Source: Paenibacillus antibioticophila
GTDB lineage: Bacteria > Bacillota > Bacilli > Paenibacillales > Paenibacillaceae
NCBI RefSeq assembly: GCF_000455265.1
Contig: NZ_HG005139.1
Span: forward strand, 611,773 to 675,772
Direction of reading: 5' to 3'
DNA: 64,000 nucleotides
The first letter of the stretch is position 1. Every line of letters begins with the position of its first letter. A model generated the notes under the pieces. It searched no databases and had not been told where the DNA came from. It worked only from the letters and a program-made list of their open reading frames with translations. This document shows positions 44,010 to 52,888 of this stretch, piece by piece. A program made the translations under genes and the position numbers.

Positions 44010-45139
44010 TGGATAGAACAAAAATTAATGTCTTGTTTGTTACGCATGCGGATAAGAAGGGCGGAGCCGAACAAAGCTTGATTCATTTAATCAATTATCT
44101 GGATACATCCCAATATCAAATCTTCTTACTAAGTCCTGAAGATGCGGACTACTTGACTGAAATTCGGACGAAGTTCATTCATTTTCCGCTTCGCCTAAAC
44201 AGTATTAAGAGGAAATTGGGCTTAGGCTATTTGCAGACGGTATTTCAGATTCGGTCTTTCGTGATGAAGAATAACATTGAAATTATCCATGCCAATGGAT
44301 GGCGGGCGCCGTGGTATGTAGCACCGCTTAAATTTATTGCGAACAGCAAGCTGGTCTGGCATCACCGGGACTATACACACTTGCGCATGTTTAACTCCGT
44401 GCTGCCGCGGTTCTTCGATCAGGTCATCTGTATCTCTCAGTTTGTGGCGAGTTCAATTCAAGGCAGTAACAAGACGATTATTTATAACGGTGTTGATCCA
44501 GAGTTATCCTTGAGCAGGAAGAACCGGGTATTTATGGAGGATGATACGCTCGTTATTGGAACATTCGGACGAATCGTAGAGTGGAAGAGATATCATTTGG
44601 TGATTGAAGCAGTCAAGAAATTGGCTCTTAACGGGAAGACCAACTGGAAGCTTCTGATCGTAGGAGACACGTCAGTCGATGGATCAGAAGGATACTATAA
44701 CGAGATGATCCGGAAGGTTAGCGAATATGGATTGGAACAGAACGTTATCTTTTATGGGTACAGTAAGAAGCCGCTTGATCTGATGAAGGAATGCGATCTA
44801 ACGATTAATTTTTCTCTTAACGAGCCGTTTGGGAGAGTAATTATCGAATCTTTGCTTGTACAGACACCTGTCATCGTCTCTGATTCGGGCGGTGCCCCAG
44901 AGATCATAAACCAAACAAAAGGCGGGTTCATTGTAAGAGATGGAGATGTTGAGGCGCTCTATGAGACGATTCGGCAGGTTTACGATGGAAAGATTAACTA
45001 TCAAGAGCTCTCCATTCAAGGCTATGCAAATGTAATGAAGGATTTTAACATGGCCACAATTACTCGTAAGGTAGAGGAAACTTACAGCCTGTTATTAGTA
45101 GACTCTCTGAAGCTAAAAGCTGGCGGGACATTACTATGA
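44006..45139 (+). CDS. glycosyltransferase family 4 (GT4)
   Basis: A 377-residue GT-B enzyme (FVTHADKKGGAEQSLIHLIN, IGTFGRIVEWKRYHLVIEAV, FSLNEPFGRVIIESLLVQTP, VIVSDSGGAPEII). The acidic pair in EPFGRVIIE is the donor-binding EX7E motif. Start is GTG 44006 or ATG 44009, both overlapping the previous stop, so translation is coupled. Overlaps the acetyltransferase gene by ATGA. Confidence 0.92.
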   Translation: MMDRTKINVLFVTHADKKGGAEQSLIHLINYLDTSQYQIFLLSPEDADYLTEIRTKFIHFPLRLNSIKRKLGLGYLQTVFQIRSFVMKNNIEIIHANGWRAPWYVAPLKFIANSKLVWHHRDYTHLRMFNSVLPRFFDQVICISQFVASSIQGSNKTIIYNGVDPELSLSRKNRVFMEDDTLVIGTFGRIVEWKRYHLVIEAVKKLALNGKTNWKLLIVGDTSVDGSEGYYNEMIRKVSEYGLEQNVIFYGYSKKPLDLMKECDLTINFSLNEPFGRVIIESLLVQTPVIVSDSGGAPEIINQTKGGFIVRDGDVEALYETIRQVYDGKINYQELSIQGYANVMKDFNMATITRKVEETYSLLLVDSLKLKAGGTLL

Positions 45140-45708
45140 GAATTTCATTCAAGCAGATTCGAATCGGCAAGCTGCTTGCTGTGCTGAAGGGGGCTGTTAT
45201 CCTGCCAATCAAGGCCAATTCAGTCGGTCGGCTAGGTCGAATTGCCGGAAGGCTGATGATAAGAAACAAGGGCAAGCTCGTCATAGGAGCCAATGTTTCT
45301 TTCCATGCCAAGCCTTTTCCCTCGTCGATTTCGGTTGATAGACAGGCAAAGCTGTGGGTAGGCGATAATGTATTTTTTAATTACGGCCTTGATATTGGCT
45401 GCACAAAGTCAATTCGGATCGGTGACAATACCATCATTGGTCCGATGGTTAACATTATCGATACGAACTTTCATCCGGTAGACGTGGAGGATCAGTCGTT
45501 TAGCAAAGACATTGTCATCTGTAATAATGTCTGGATTGGCCGGGGGGTTCTTATCTTACCCGGTATAACGATTGGACAAAATAGCGTGATCGCTGCAGGC
45601 AGTGTCGTAACGCGCAATATTCCGGATAATGTGTTGGCCGGAGGGGCGCCTGCCAGAGTTATTCGAGAAATCCACGTTCCGAAGGAATGGGTGCGCAGAT
45701 ATAACTGA
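45136..45708 (+). CDS. left-handed beta-helix acyltransferase
   Basis: A 190-residue hexapeptide-repeat transferase, probably O-acetylating a sugar of the repeat unit. Hexad stretches are IRIGDNTIIGPMVNIIDTNF, then ICNNVWIGRGVLILPGITIG and QNSVIAAGSVVTRNIPDNVL. The catalytic His-type site is likely HPVDVEDQ near the loop. Acetyl-CoA as donor is inferred from the family. Start overlaps the previous stop (ATGA). Confidence 0.9.
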   Translation: MRISFKQIRIGKLLAVLKGAVILPIKANSVGRLGRIAGRLMIRNKGKLVIGANVSFHAKPFPSSISVDRQAKLWVGDNVFFNYGLDIGCTKSIRIGDNTIIGPMVNIIDTNFHPVDVEDQSFSKDIVICNNVWIGRGVLILPGITIGQNSVIAAGSVVTRNIPDNVLAGGAPARVIREIHVPKEWVRRYN

Positions 45709-45745
45709 GAAAAGTTGATTCCAGCATGTTTAGGGAGAGTTAGCG

Positions 45746-46777
45746 ATGAAAGTATGGATGTGGCCGAAATCTAGCGAGTTGAACTTTTACAATGATTTAT
45801 TATCGAATTCGCTTTGCGATGCAGGCCTGGACATTATGGATCTGCGACATGGCAGGCTGATGCTGAAGGTCGGCCAAGTGAGATCAGGGGACATCGTTCA
45901 CATTCATTGGATGCATCATGCCTACCAAAATGAGAATCCGCTGCTGTTTATCGTGAAATCATTCATCTTGGTATTGACGATGCTGTATTTGAGGTTAAAG
46001 AATGTACAACTGATTTGGACCATTCATAATCTGTATCCGCATCATGTGAAATATCCAAGCATGGAGCGCTTTATGCGGTCCTTAATTTGCCGTTTTTGCA
46101 ACAAGCTGATCGTCGCTTCCGGATCGATTAAGTCAAAAGTAATGACGGAGTTCGGCGTTCCGGATCATAAGCTGTTCGTGGTGAAGCATGGTCATTATTT
46201 AGGTGTATACAGCCCAAATGGTAAGGATTTTAGACAAATATATAATATCGGCAAAGACAGCCATGTTTATTTGTTCATGGGCGCGATCAAGGCATATAAG
46301 GGTGTGGAGGATCTAGTAGAGGCCTTTAATTCAATAAAGACAGAACGATCTTACCTTATTATTGCGGGTAAAGCGGACCAAGAAATGCAGAATTATTTGC
46401 AGACTATCAGAGATAAGGATCGGGTGATTATGGATCTGCGATTCATACCTAATGAAGAGGTTGCCGATCTGATCAATGCGGTGGATGTCATGGTGATGCC
46501 TTATAAGGAAATTACAACCTCCGGCACCGCTATACTCGGGTTGTCGTTCAAGAAGCTGATTGTTATGCCTAAAAATGATTTCATTGATGATTATTTCAGA
46601 GAAGACATGGTTGTCAGTTATGATCCATCAGAAGGCAATGGATTAATGAATGCAATGAAGAGGACGTTAAATGTGAAAAAGGAAGAGAAATCACCTGAAT
46701 ATGAAGAAGTGCTTAGGGAATTAGACTGGAGGCTCATTGCAAAGCAAATCAAAAACGTTTATCAAGGATGGGGATGA
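45746..46777 (+). CDS. glycosyltransferase, GT-B fold
   Basis: A 343-residue protein with GT-B features: DIVHIHWMHHAYQNENPLLF, LIWTIHNLYPHHVKYPSMER, YLFMGAIKAYKGVEDLVEAF and VMVMPYKEITTSGTAILGLS. These resemble GT4-like transferases acting on EPS in other Bacillales. AGGGAGAGTTAGCG precedes the ATG. Followed by a GT2 gene after 3 bp. Confidence 0.87.
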   Translation: MKVWMWPKSSELNFYNDLLSNSLCDAGLDIMDLRHGRLMLKVGQVRSGDIVHIHWMHHAYQNENPLLFIVKSFILVLTMLYLRLKNVQLIWTIHNLYPHHVKYPSMERFMRSLICRFCNKLIVASGSIKSKVMTEFGVPDHKLFVVKHGHYLGVYSPNGKDFRQIYNIGKDSHVYLFMGAIKAYKGVEDLVEAFNSIKTERSYLIIAGKADQEMQNYLQTIRDKDRVIMDLRFIPNEEVADLINAVDVMVMPYKEITTSGTAILGLSFKKLIVMPKNDFIDDYFREDMVVSYDPSEGNGLMNAMKRTLNVKKEEKSPEYEEVLRELDWRLIAKQIKNVYQGWG

Positions 46778-46780
46778 ACG

Positions 46781-47686
46781 ATGAACAGAGTCGTAACGGT
46801 GGCAATTTGTACGCATAATCGAGCAAAAGATACAAGTGAAGCTATTGAGAGTGTAGTGCTCCAGAGTTACGCGAAAGAGGACATCGAAATTATTGTTATC
46901 GACAATCGATCTACGGATAACACCATGGATATGGTGAACGATCTGAGGAGTCGTCACGGATCAAGGATACGTTATATTTATGAGAATAAGCTCGGATTAT
47001 CGGTTGCCCGGAATCGGGCGATACATGAAGCAAGGGGCGAGTATATTCTTTTTCTCGATGATGATGCGATAGCTTCTAAAGATTGGGTGCATGAAATTGT
47101 AGATGTTTTTGAAAGTGACCCTACGATCGGTTGTGTTGGCGGAAGAATAGACCCGATCTGGGAAGCTGCAGAGCCCTATTGGATTCCAGAAGAACATCGT
47201 TCAGTGTTTACGATTCTCGATTATTCCAGCAAAGTGCAGGAAATGCCTGCTCCGTCTATTCCGTACGGCGCGAATGTCGCCTTTCGAACGAGTATTTTTA
47301 AGCATATGAAGCCGTTCCGCGAGGACCTGGGGCGTGTCGGCAATAAATTGCTGTCGAGCGAAGAAAGCGAGCTGATTGCCAGACTTCGGGAAAATTACAA
47401 AGTATACTATACGCCTTATGGACAGGTGCAGCACAAAATAGCGAAGGAGAGAACGACAAAGAAATGGTTCCTGAAGCGGATATTCTGGCAGGGGGTAAGC
47501 GATGCGGTCAGACGCCAGGATAACAGCCCTATTCTTGTGTTCAAGCATATCATCCGGATGCTGCAGGCTATTTTGTCGTCGATACTCTCCATTTTTCACT
47601 ATAAGTCTTTCATCAGACAGATTACTAAAATTTGTTACCGGAATGGATCGCTAGTTGGTATCCTCCGCTACAACGGTAGGGGATGA
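46781..47686 (+). CDS. glycosyltransferase family 2 (GT2)
   Basis: A 301-residue GT-A enzyme. VTVAICTHNRAKDTSEAIES, EIIVIDNRSTDNTMDMV and ARGEYILFLDDDAIASKDWV hold the nucleotide and metal-binding aspartates (LFLDDDA being the DxD site). The C-terminal part is basic and amphipathic, suiting contact with the membrane and lipid-linked acceptor. GGATGGGGATGAACG precedes the ATG. Confidence 0.93.
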   Translation: MNRVVTVAICTHNRAKDTSEAIESVVLQSYAKEDIEIIVIDNRSTDNTMDMVNDLRSRHGSRIRYIYENKLGLSVARNRAIHEARGEYILFLDDDAIASKDWVHEIVDVFESDPTIGCVGGRIDPIWEAAEPYWIPEEHRSVFTILDYSSKVQEMPAPSIPYGANVAFRTSIFKHMKPFREDLGRVGNKLLSSEESELIARLRENYKVYYTPYGQVQHKIAKERTTKKWFLKRIFWQGVSDAVRRQDNSPILVFKHIIRMLQAILSSILSIFHYKSFIRQITKICYRNGSLVGILRYNGRG

Positions 47687-47695
47687 GCAAAAAAT

Positions 47696-49036
47696 ATGAA
47701 TCAGCTCATGTTTCGTAAAGCATGGAGTGGAGATGGATTAGTTCAGACGATCTTTCGTACCAGTGCAACAAATCTCTTAGTGATGGTTATCAGTACACTT
47801 ACCTCGATTGTGACGGCCCGTATGTTTGGAGTTGTCGGGAAAGGTGAATTCTCGGCTATTATCTTCTGGCCAACATTACTTGCAGGCCTTGTGGGATTTG
47901 GCCTTCCGACATCACTAATCTACAACCTCAAACAAAATCGGGGCAGTGAGGCCGATTTTGTAAGGGCAGGCTTCCTATTTCAAGTGCCCGTCAGCATCAT
48001 CACGGGTGTTATTGCTTGGACTTGGCTGCCCTCATGGCTTGGGAATTATCCTGAAGCGGTTATCGAGACCTCAAGGTGGTACACGGTACTAATGCTGCCG
48101 ATCTTGCTTGCGGTTAATTTGATTTCTGCACTAGCGCAAAGCTGCGGCAAATTTAACGTGTATAACGGCGTACGTTTATTCTTCCCGTTAATCAATCTTG
48201 CCGGACTTATTGCACTGTGGATTATTGGAAACTTAAGTCTTCATTATGCGGCACTGGCGTTTCTTCTAACCAGTATATTTGTCATTTTCTGGGCTGTGTA
48301 CAGTATGCGGGATGATCTGCGAATTCATTGGTTTAGAGATTTAGGTAATACCACGGCGGCAAAGGCTTTATTCGGTTATGGAAGCAAAGTATTTGGCGTA
48401 GAGCTGCTGGGGACTCTGTATTCTCAATTCGATAAGCTTGTCATTCTATCGATGCTAACAGCAAGAGATCTAGGTCTGTATACTGTCGTATACGCGTTAT
48501 CACGGGTATTTAACGTTGTTCAAACAGCGATTACGAATGTTATTTTTCCGAAGGTAACCGGTATGGCGGCGGATGCAATCATGGCTACGGTTGGGCGGGC
48601 GTTTCGCTTATCGATGCTCTTGATGATGCTTGTTGTTATTCCCTGTATGTTCGTCGGCCGCTTCCTGATGGGGATATTATTCGGTGCGCCTTTCTTAGAA
48701 GCTAGCGGAGCTTTCTATCTTTTGTCTATAGAGTGTATCCTCGGAGGTGGCTCATGGATCCTGGCATCCTCATTCAACGCGATGGGTAGACCCGGACTTG
48801 TACTGATACGGCAGCTTATAGCGCTGACAGTAACGATCGGGTTATTTTTCGTATTGGTTCCATTATATGGGCTTAACGGGATCGCGCTTGCTTTATTAAT
48901 CGGTGCTGTCATCCGATTATTGGTGACGATGGCCGCGATGAGAATTGTATTTCAAGTAAAGATGAGCACTCTGTTATTTGATAAAAATGATTTTCGTTTT
49001 TTGCTGGAACGCATAAAGGACAAGACAAAAAAATAA
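47696..49036 (+). CDS. polysaccharide flippase, Wzx type
   Basis: A 446-residue membrane protein with about twelve to fourteen helices from FRTSATNLLVMVISTLTSIV on. KALFGYGSKVFGVELLGTLY and SQFDKLVILSMLTARDLGLY mark the MATE/Wzx fold. It would carry the finished lipid-linked repeat unit across the membrane to the polymerase. It follows the GT2 gene by 9 bp. Confidence 0.92.
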   Translation: MNQLMFRKAWSGDGLVQTIFRTSATNLLVMVISTLTSIVTARMFGVVGKGEFSAIIFWPTLLAGLVGFGLPTSLIYNLKQNRGSEADFVRAGFLFQVPVSIITGVIAWTWLPSWLGNYPEAVIETSRWYTVLMLPILLAVNLISALAQSCGKFNVYNGVRLFFPLINLAGLIALWIIGNLSLHYAALAFLLTSIFVIFWAVYSMRDDLRIHWFRDLGNTTAAKALFGYGSKVFGVELLGTLYSQFDKLVILSMLTARDLGLYTVVYALSRVFNVVQTAITNVIFPKVTGMAADAIMATVGRAFRLSMLLMMLVVIPCMFVGRFLMGILFGAPFLEASGAFYLLSIECILGGGSWILASSFNAMGRPGLVLIRQLIALTVTIGLFFVLVPLYGLNGIALALLIGAVIRLLVTMAAMRIVFQVKMSTLLFDKNDFRFLLERIKDKTKK

Positions 49037-49052
49037 AGGAGTGCGCTGAGAT

Positions 49053-50027
49053 ATGTCGATGGAACTAATCGTTCACCCGATGGACGTGTTGAAAAATCAG
49101 CTTCGCAAAATATTGCGTGTGATCCCGCCGGGATCAAGCATTTACTATGTTGATTATCCCGTTCATAGCAATGGCGGTGATCTGCTAATTATGAAAGGCA
49201 CAGAGGCATTTTTCAAGGATTACGATATCATTGTTCAAACGCGATATAGTGTTCTGGATTTCCCTGACAAGCTGAATATTCCTACAGACCAGATCATTGT
49301 TCTCCATGGCGGAGGGAATTTCGGAGACCTGTACCCGGCACATCAAAAGCTGCGTGAGAAAATAATTACGGATTACCCTCATCACCGGGTCGTTATTCTG
49401 CCGCAGACTATCTTTTATATAGAAGAATCCGAATTCGATCGTACGGCTCAAATTTTCAATCAGCACAGTGACGTCCATCTCTATGTTCGAGACACCTTGT
49501 CCTACGATATGGCGCTGGAGAAGTTCAATACGTGTAACGTCTATTTATCGCCGGATATGGCTCACCAATTGTGGCCAATCATGCCTACGAGTGATCCAGT
49601 GAAGGAGTTGTTGTACTTTTTCCGTACAGATATTGAGAAGACGAAAGAGCAAGAAGAGCTGGAATTATCGGGACGCGGCGACTACCTGGATTGGATTTCA
49701 TTATATAACCGGGTCGAGAAGAAGACGATCAGCATGATTGTTAACCGAATGCGAAAAGGCGGAGGCCCGCTTCCTATGCAAGTGATTTGGAGCAAGTATA
49801 CGGATTATCTCGTGGACAAAGCCGTCAAACGGTTCAGCGGCTATCAGCATGTGCAGACTTCCAGACTGCATGGACATATCTTGTCTTGCTTGTTGGACAA
49901 GCCTAATATATTGCTCGATAATTCATACGGCAAAAATTCCAATTACTATAACACATGGACAAGCGGAATTAAATCCGCGCAGCTAGTTGCGGCAAGCCCC
50001 CAAACTGAGCTTATGCTTTCGAAGTAA
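49053..50027 (+). CDS. polysaccharide pyruvyl transferase family protein
   Basis: A 324-residue protein of the YvfF/EpsO-like pyruvyltransferase family. SIYYVDYPVHSNGGDLLIMK and IIVLHGGGNFGDLYPAHQKL match the conserved N-terminal part, and VQTSRLHGHILSCLLDKPNI the C-terminal His site. It would add a ketal-linked pyruvate from phosphoenolpyruvate to a sugar, giving the polymer acidic groups. AAGGAGTGCGCTGAG precedes the ATG. The last codons and stop are part of a 40-bp tandem repeat. Confidence 0.9.
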   Translation: MSMELIVHPMDVLKNQLRKILRVIPPGSSIYYVDYPVHSNGGDLLIMKGTEAFFKDYDIIVQTRYSVLDFPDKLNIPTDQIIVLHGGGNFGDLYPAHQKLREKIITDYPHHRVVILPQTIFYIEESEFDRTAQIFNQHSDVHLYVRDTLSYDMALEKFNTCNVYLSPDMAHQLWPIMPTSDPVKELLYFFRTDIEKTKEQEELELSGRGDYLDWISLYNRVEKKTISMIVNRMRKGGGPLPMQVIWSKYTDYLVDKAVKRFSGYQHVQTSRLHGHILSCLLDKPNILLDNSYGKNSNYYNTWTSGIKSAQLVAASPQTELMLSK

Positions 50028-50086
50028 GTTTTGTTTCACAAAACTTAAGCTTATGCTTTCGAAGTAAGTTTTGTTTCACAAAACTT
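50008..50086 (+). repeat. 40-bp tandem duplication at the end of the pyruvyltransferase gene
   Basis: AGCTTATGCTTTCGAAGTAA followed by GTTTTGTTTCACAAAACTT occurs twice in direct succession, at 50008-50046 and 50048-50086, identical in both copies. The first copy codes for the last five residues and the stop; the second is untranslated. Each copy includes the hairpin AAGTTTTG-TTTCA-CAAAACTT. Confidence 0.9.
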
Positions 50087-50102
50087 TGTAGGAGAGGATA
50101 TC

Positions 50103-51482
50103 ATGAAAATTGTTCTTCTATCAGGGGGATCAGGTAAACGCCTGTGGCCCTTATCGAATGAATCGCGCTCCAAACAGTTTTTGAAGGTGCTTGAGAATGA
50201 GGCTGGCGAGCGGGAGTCCATGGTGCAGCGTGTATGGAGGCAGATTTCTAAGGCTGGCCTTCGTGAGCATGCATTTATTGGAACCAGTAAGGCACAGGTT
50301 GAAATGATTCATAGCCAACTGGGAAGCGAGATTGAAGTCATCGTTGAGCCAGAGCGAAGAGATACATTTCCGGCGATTGCACTGGCGGCTGCCTACTTAT
50401 ATTCGGTACAAGATGTTGCCCTGAACGAGACCATTGTTGTAATGCCAGTTGATCCTTATGTGGAGGAATCATTCTTCTCTAAGACGAAGGAGCTTGAGGA
50501 TGTTCTTCAGCAATCCGGTGCGGATTTAGCGCTTATGGGAGTTAAGCCGACATATCCTTCCGAGAAATATGGATATATCGTCCCCGATAACGGTGCTAAG
50601 GTTGAGGATGACGAGCCTTTCGTAACCGTTCATAGTTTTAAAGAGAAACCCCGTGAGGAAGAGGCGGTAGCCATGATAGAGCAGGCTGCGCTTTGGAACT
50701 GCGGTGTTTTTGCTTTTAAGCTTGATTTTCTGATTAACATCTTGATTGCAAATGACTTTCCGATCCAGTATGACGAGATGTTGAAGCAATACGGCAGACT
50801 TCCCAAGACTAGCTTTGACTATGAAGTTGTGGAGAAAGCCAATCATATTGTCGCACTTCCTTATAGGGGGGACTGGAAGGATCTTGGGACGTGGAACACG
50901 CTTACGGAAGAAATCGAATCCTCAATTGTTGGCAATGGAATGATGAGCGGAGCTTGTCATAATACGCATGTAATCAATGAACTAGATATACCCATTACGC
51001 TGCTTAATTTATCCAACGTTGTCGTAGCGGCAAGTCCGGACGGCATTCTGGTCTCGGACAAGGCTGCAAGTCCGATGATCAAAGAGGTCATGAAGCATTC
51101 GGATCAGCGGCCGATGTACGAGGAGCGGCGTTGGGGAGGTTACCGGGTGCTAGACTACTTGAAGTATCCGGATGGTAAAGAAGTTCTAACGAAGCGAATC
51201 TGCATTACGCCAGGTCAGAACTTAAGCTACCAATACCATCTGCTCAGAGACGAAGTATGGACGATCGTATCTGGTGAAGGTGAGATGGTGCTTAACGGCA
51301 AGCACTTTCCAGTGAAGCCGGGCGATGTCCTGGTCATATCCAAAGACAGCAGACACAGCCTGCGTGCTGTAACTGAAATGGACATTATCGAAGTTCAGAC
51401 CGGGACTGAGCTTATCGAAGAAGATATCGTAAGGCTTGCTTTTGATTGGAATGAAATTATACAGCTGTGCACGGTTAATTGA
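50103..51482 (+). CDS. mannose-1-phosphate guanylyltransferase / mannose-6-phosphate isomerase
   Basis: A 459-residue bifunctional-type enzyme making GDP-mannose. The N-terminal guanylyltransferase domain has LSGGSGKRLWPLSNESRSKQ and YPSEKYGYI; the C-terminal cupin (RICITPGQNLSYQYHLLRDE, then WTIVSGEGEMVLNGKHFPVK) is the isomerase part. It provides the mannosyl donor for one of the glycosyltransferases. GTAGGAGAGGATATC precedes the ATG. Confidence 0.93.
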   Translation: MKIVLLSGGSGKRLWPLSNESRSKQFLKVLENEAGERESMVQRVWRQISKAGLREHAFIGTSKAQVEMIHSQLGSEIEVIVEPERRDTFPAIALAAAYLYSVQDVALNETIVVMPVDPYVEESFFSKTKELEDVLQQSGADLALMGVKPTYPSEKYGYIVPDNGAKVEDDEPFVTVHSFKEKPREEEAVAMIEQAALWNCGVFAFKLDFLINILIANDFPIQYDEMLKQYGRLPKTSFDYEVVEKANHIVALPYRGDWKDLGTWNTLTEEIESSIVGNGMMSGACHNTHVINELDIPITLLNLSNVVVAASPDGILVSDKAASPMIKEVMKHSDQRPMYEERRWGGYRVLDYLKYPDGKEVLTKRICITPGQNLSYQYHLLRDEVWTIVSGEGEMVLNGKHFPVKPGDVLVISKDSRHSLRAVTEMDIIEVQTGTELIEEDIVRLAFDWNEIIQLCTVN

Positions 51483-51508
51483 ACCATTTAAATGAAGGAG
51501 TGAGGGAT

Positions 51509-52843
51509 ATGAACATTACGATCATCGGAACCGGATATGTAGGGCTAGTATCCGGCGTCTGCTATGCGGAGATCGGTAACGACGTCATCTGTGTAGATAA
51601 GGACCCGTATAAGATTGATCTGTTAAACAAGGGTAAGGTTCCTATTTATGAACCAGGCCTAAAGGAACTGATTGCAACTAATCGTTTGGCGGGAAGGCTT
51701 GCATTTACATCTAATTTATCGAATGCCGTAAGGCATTCCGACATTGTCATCATAGCAGTCGGAACGCCGCCTCTGCCGAGCGGGGAAGCAAATCTGTCTT
51801 ACATCGATCAAGCGGCGGTTGAAATTGCAAAAGCGATGAATGGATACAAAATCATTACAGTGAAAAGCACTGTACCGGTGGGAACAAATGAAAGACTTGC
51901 CAAATTAATAAAATCTCATACAAACATGGCGTTTGATAGCATTTCTCTACCGGAGTTTCTGCGGGAAGGCTCTGCGATTCAGGATACGCTTTATCCTGAC
52001 CGAGTCATCATCGGTGCCGAATGCCAGAAGGCGGCAGATACGATGGTTCAGCTGCATAAGCCGTTGACACCGAATATTGTCGTGACAGATATCCGCAGCG
52101 CAGAAATGATTAAGTATGCATCTAATGCATTTCTTGCAACAAAAATTTCATTTATTAACGAAATTGCTAACATATGCGAGAAGGTCGGCGCAGACGTGAC
52201 TAAGGTTGCGGAGGGGATGGGATATGACAAACGAATAGGGTCTTCATTTTTAAAGGCCGGGATCGGCTATGGAGGCTCTTGTTTTCCAAAGGATACGAGT
52301 GCGCTCATTCAAATTGCCGGAAATGTTGATTACGAATTCAAGTTGCTCCGATCGGTCGTAGAGGTGAATCAGGATCAAAGATTTAACGTTATCCGTAAGC
52401 TGGAGACGATTTTTGATGGTGAGTTAAACGGAACAACGATTGCGGTCTGGGGACTCTCGTTCAAACCGAATACCGATGATGTACGTGAATCGCCGGCGTT
52501 GGAGATTATTCAGCATTTGGTGGATAACGGAGTAAGAGTAAAAACCTATGACCCTGTAGCGATGGAAAGCTTCCAATCTCTATTCGGAAAGGAGGGTGTG
52601 ATATGGTGTGAGGATGCAATGGAAGCAGCACAAGATGCAGATGCGCTATGCTTACTTACGGAATGGCATGAGTTTGCAAAAGTTGATCTTCATGAACTGC
52701 AAAAGGTATTGAAACAGCCGATTCTAATCGATGGGCGTAATGTGTTCAATGAGGAACAAGTACTTGGAACCGGTTTTATTTATTACTCGGTAGGTCGTCC
52801 TAATTTAAATCAAGGCGTGAAAGAGAAGGTGCCTGCTCTCTAG
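51509..52843 (+). CDS. UDP-glucose 6-dehydrogenase
   Basis: A 444-residue enzyme that oxidises UDP-glucose to UDP-glucuronate with two NAD+. The Rossmann loop is IIGTGYVGLVSGVCYAEIG; GYGGSCFPKDTSAL contains the catalytic Cys; NPTDDVRESPALEI-type C-terminal motif is seen as PNTDDVRESPALEII. The frame opens at 51479 inside the previous gene, but ATG 51509 has GGAGTGAGGG upstream and starts at the Rossmann fold. With GalU it predicts glucuronic acid in the polymer. Confidence 0.95.
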   Translation: MNITIIGTGYVGLVSGVCYAEIGNDVICVDKDPYKIDLLNKGKVPIYEPGLKELIATNRLAGRLAFTSNLSNAVRHSDIVIIAVGTPPLPSGEANLSYIDQAAVEIAKAMNGYKIITVKSTVPVGTNERLAKLIKSHTNMAFDSISLPEFLREGSAIQDTLYPDRVIIGAECQKAADTMVQLHKPLTPNIVVTDIRSAEMIKYASNAFLATKISFINEIANICEKVGADVTKVAEGMGYDKRIGSSFLKAGIGYGGSCFPKDTSALIQIAGNVDYEFKLLRSVVEVNQDQRFNVIRKLETIFDGELNGTTIAVWGLSFKPNTDDVRESPALEIIQHLVDNGVRVKTYDPVAMESFQSLFGKEGVIWCEDAMEAAQDADALCLLTEWHEFAKVDLHELQKVLKQPILIDGRNVFNEEQVLGTGFIYYSVGRPNLNQGVKEKVPAL

Positions 52844-52888
52844 AGGCGGTTAATAAGGATTTACCAAATTATATCCGAGGTGAATAAG

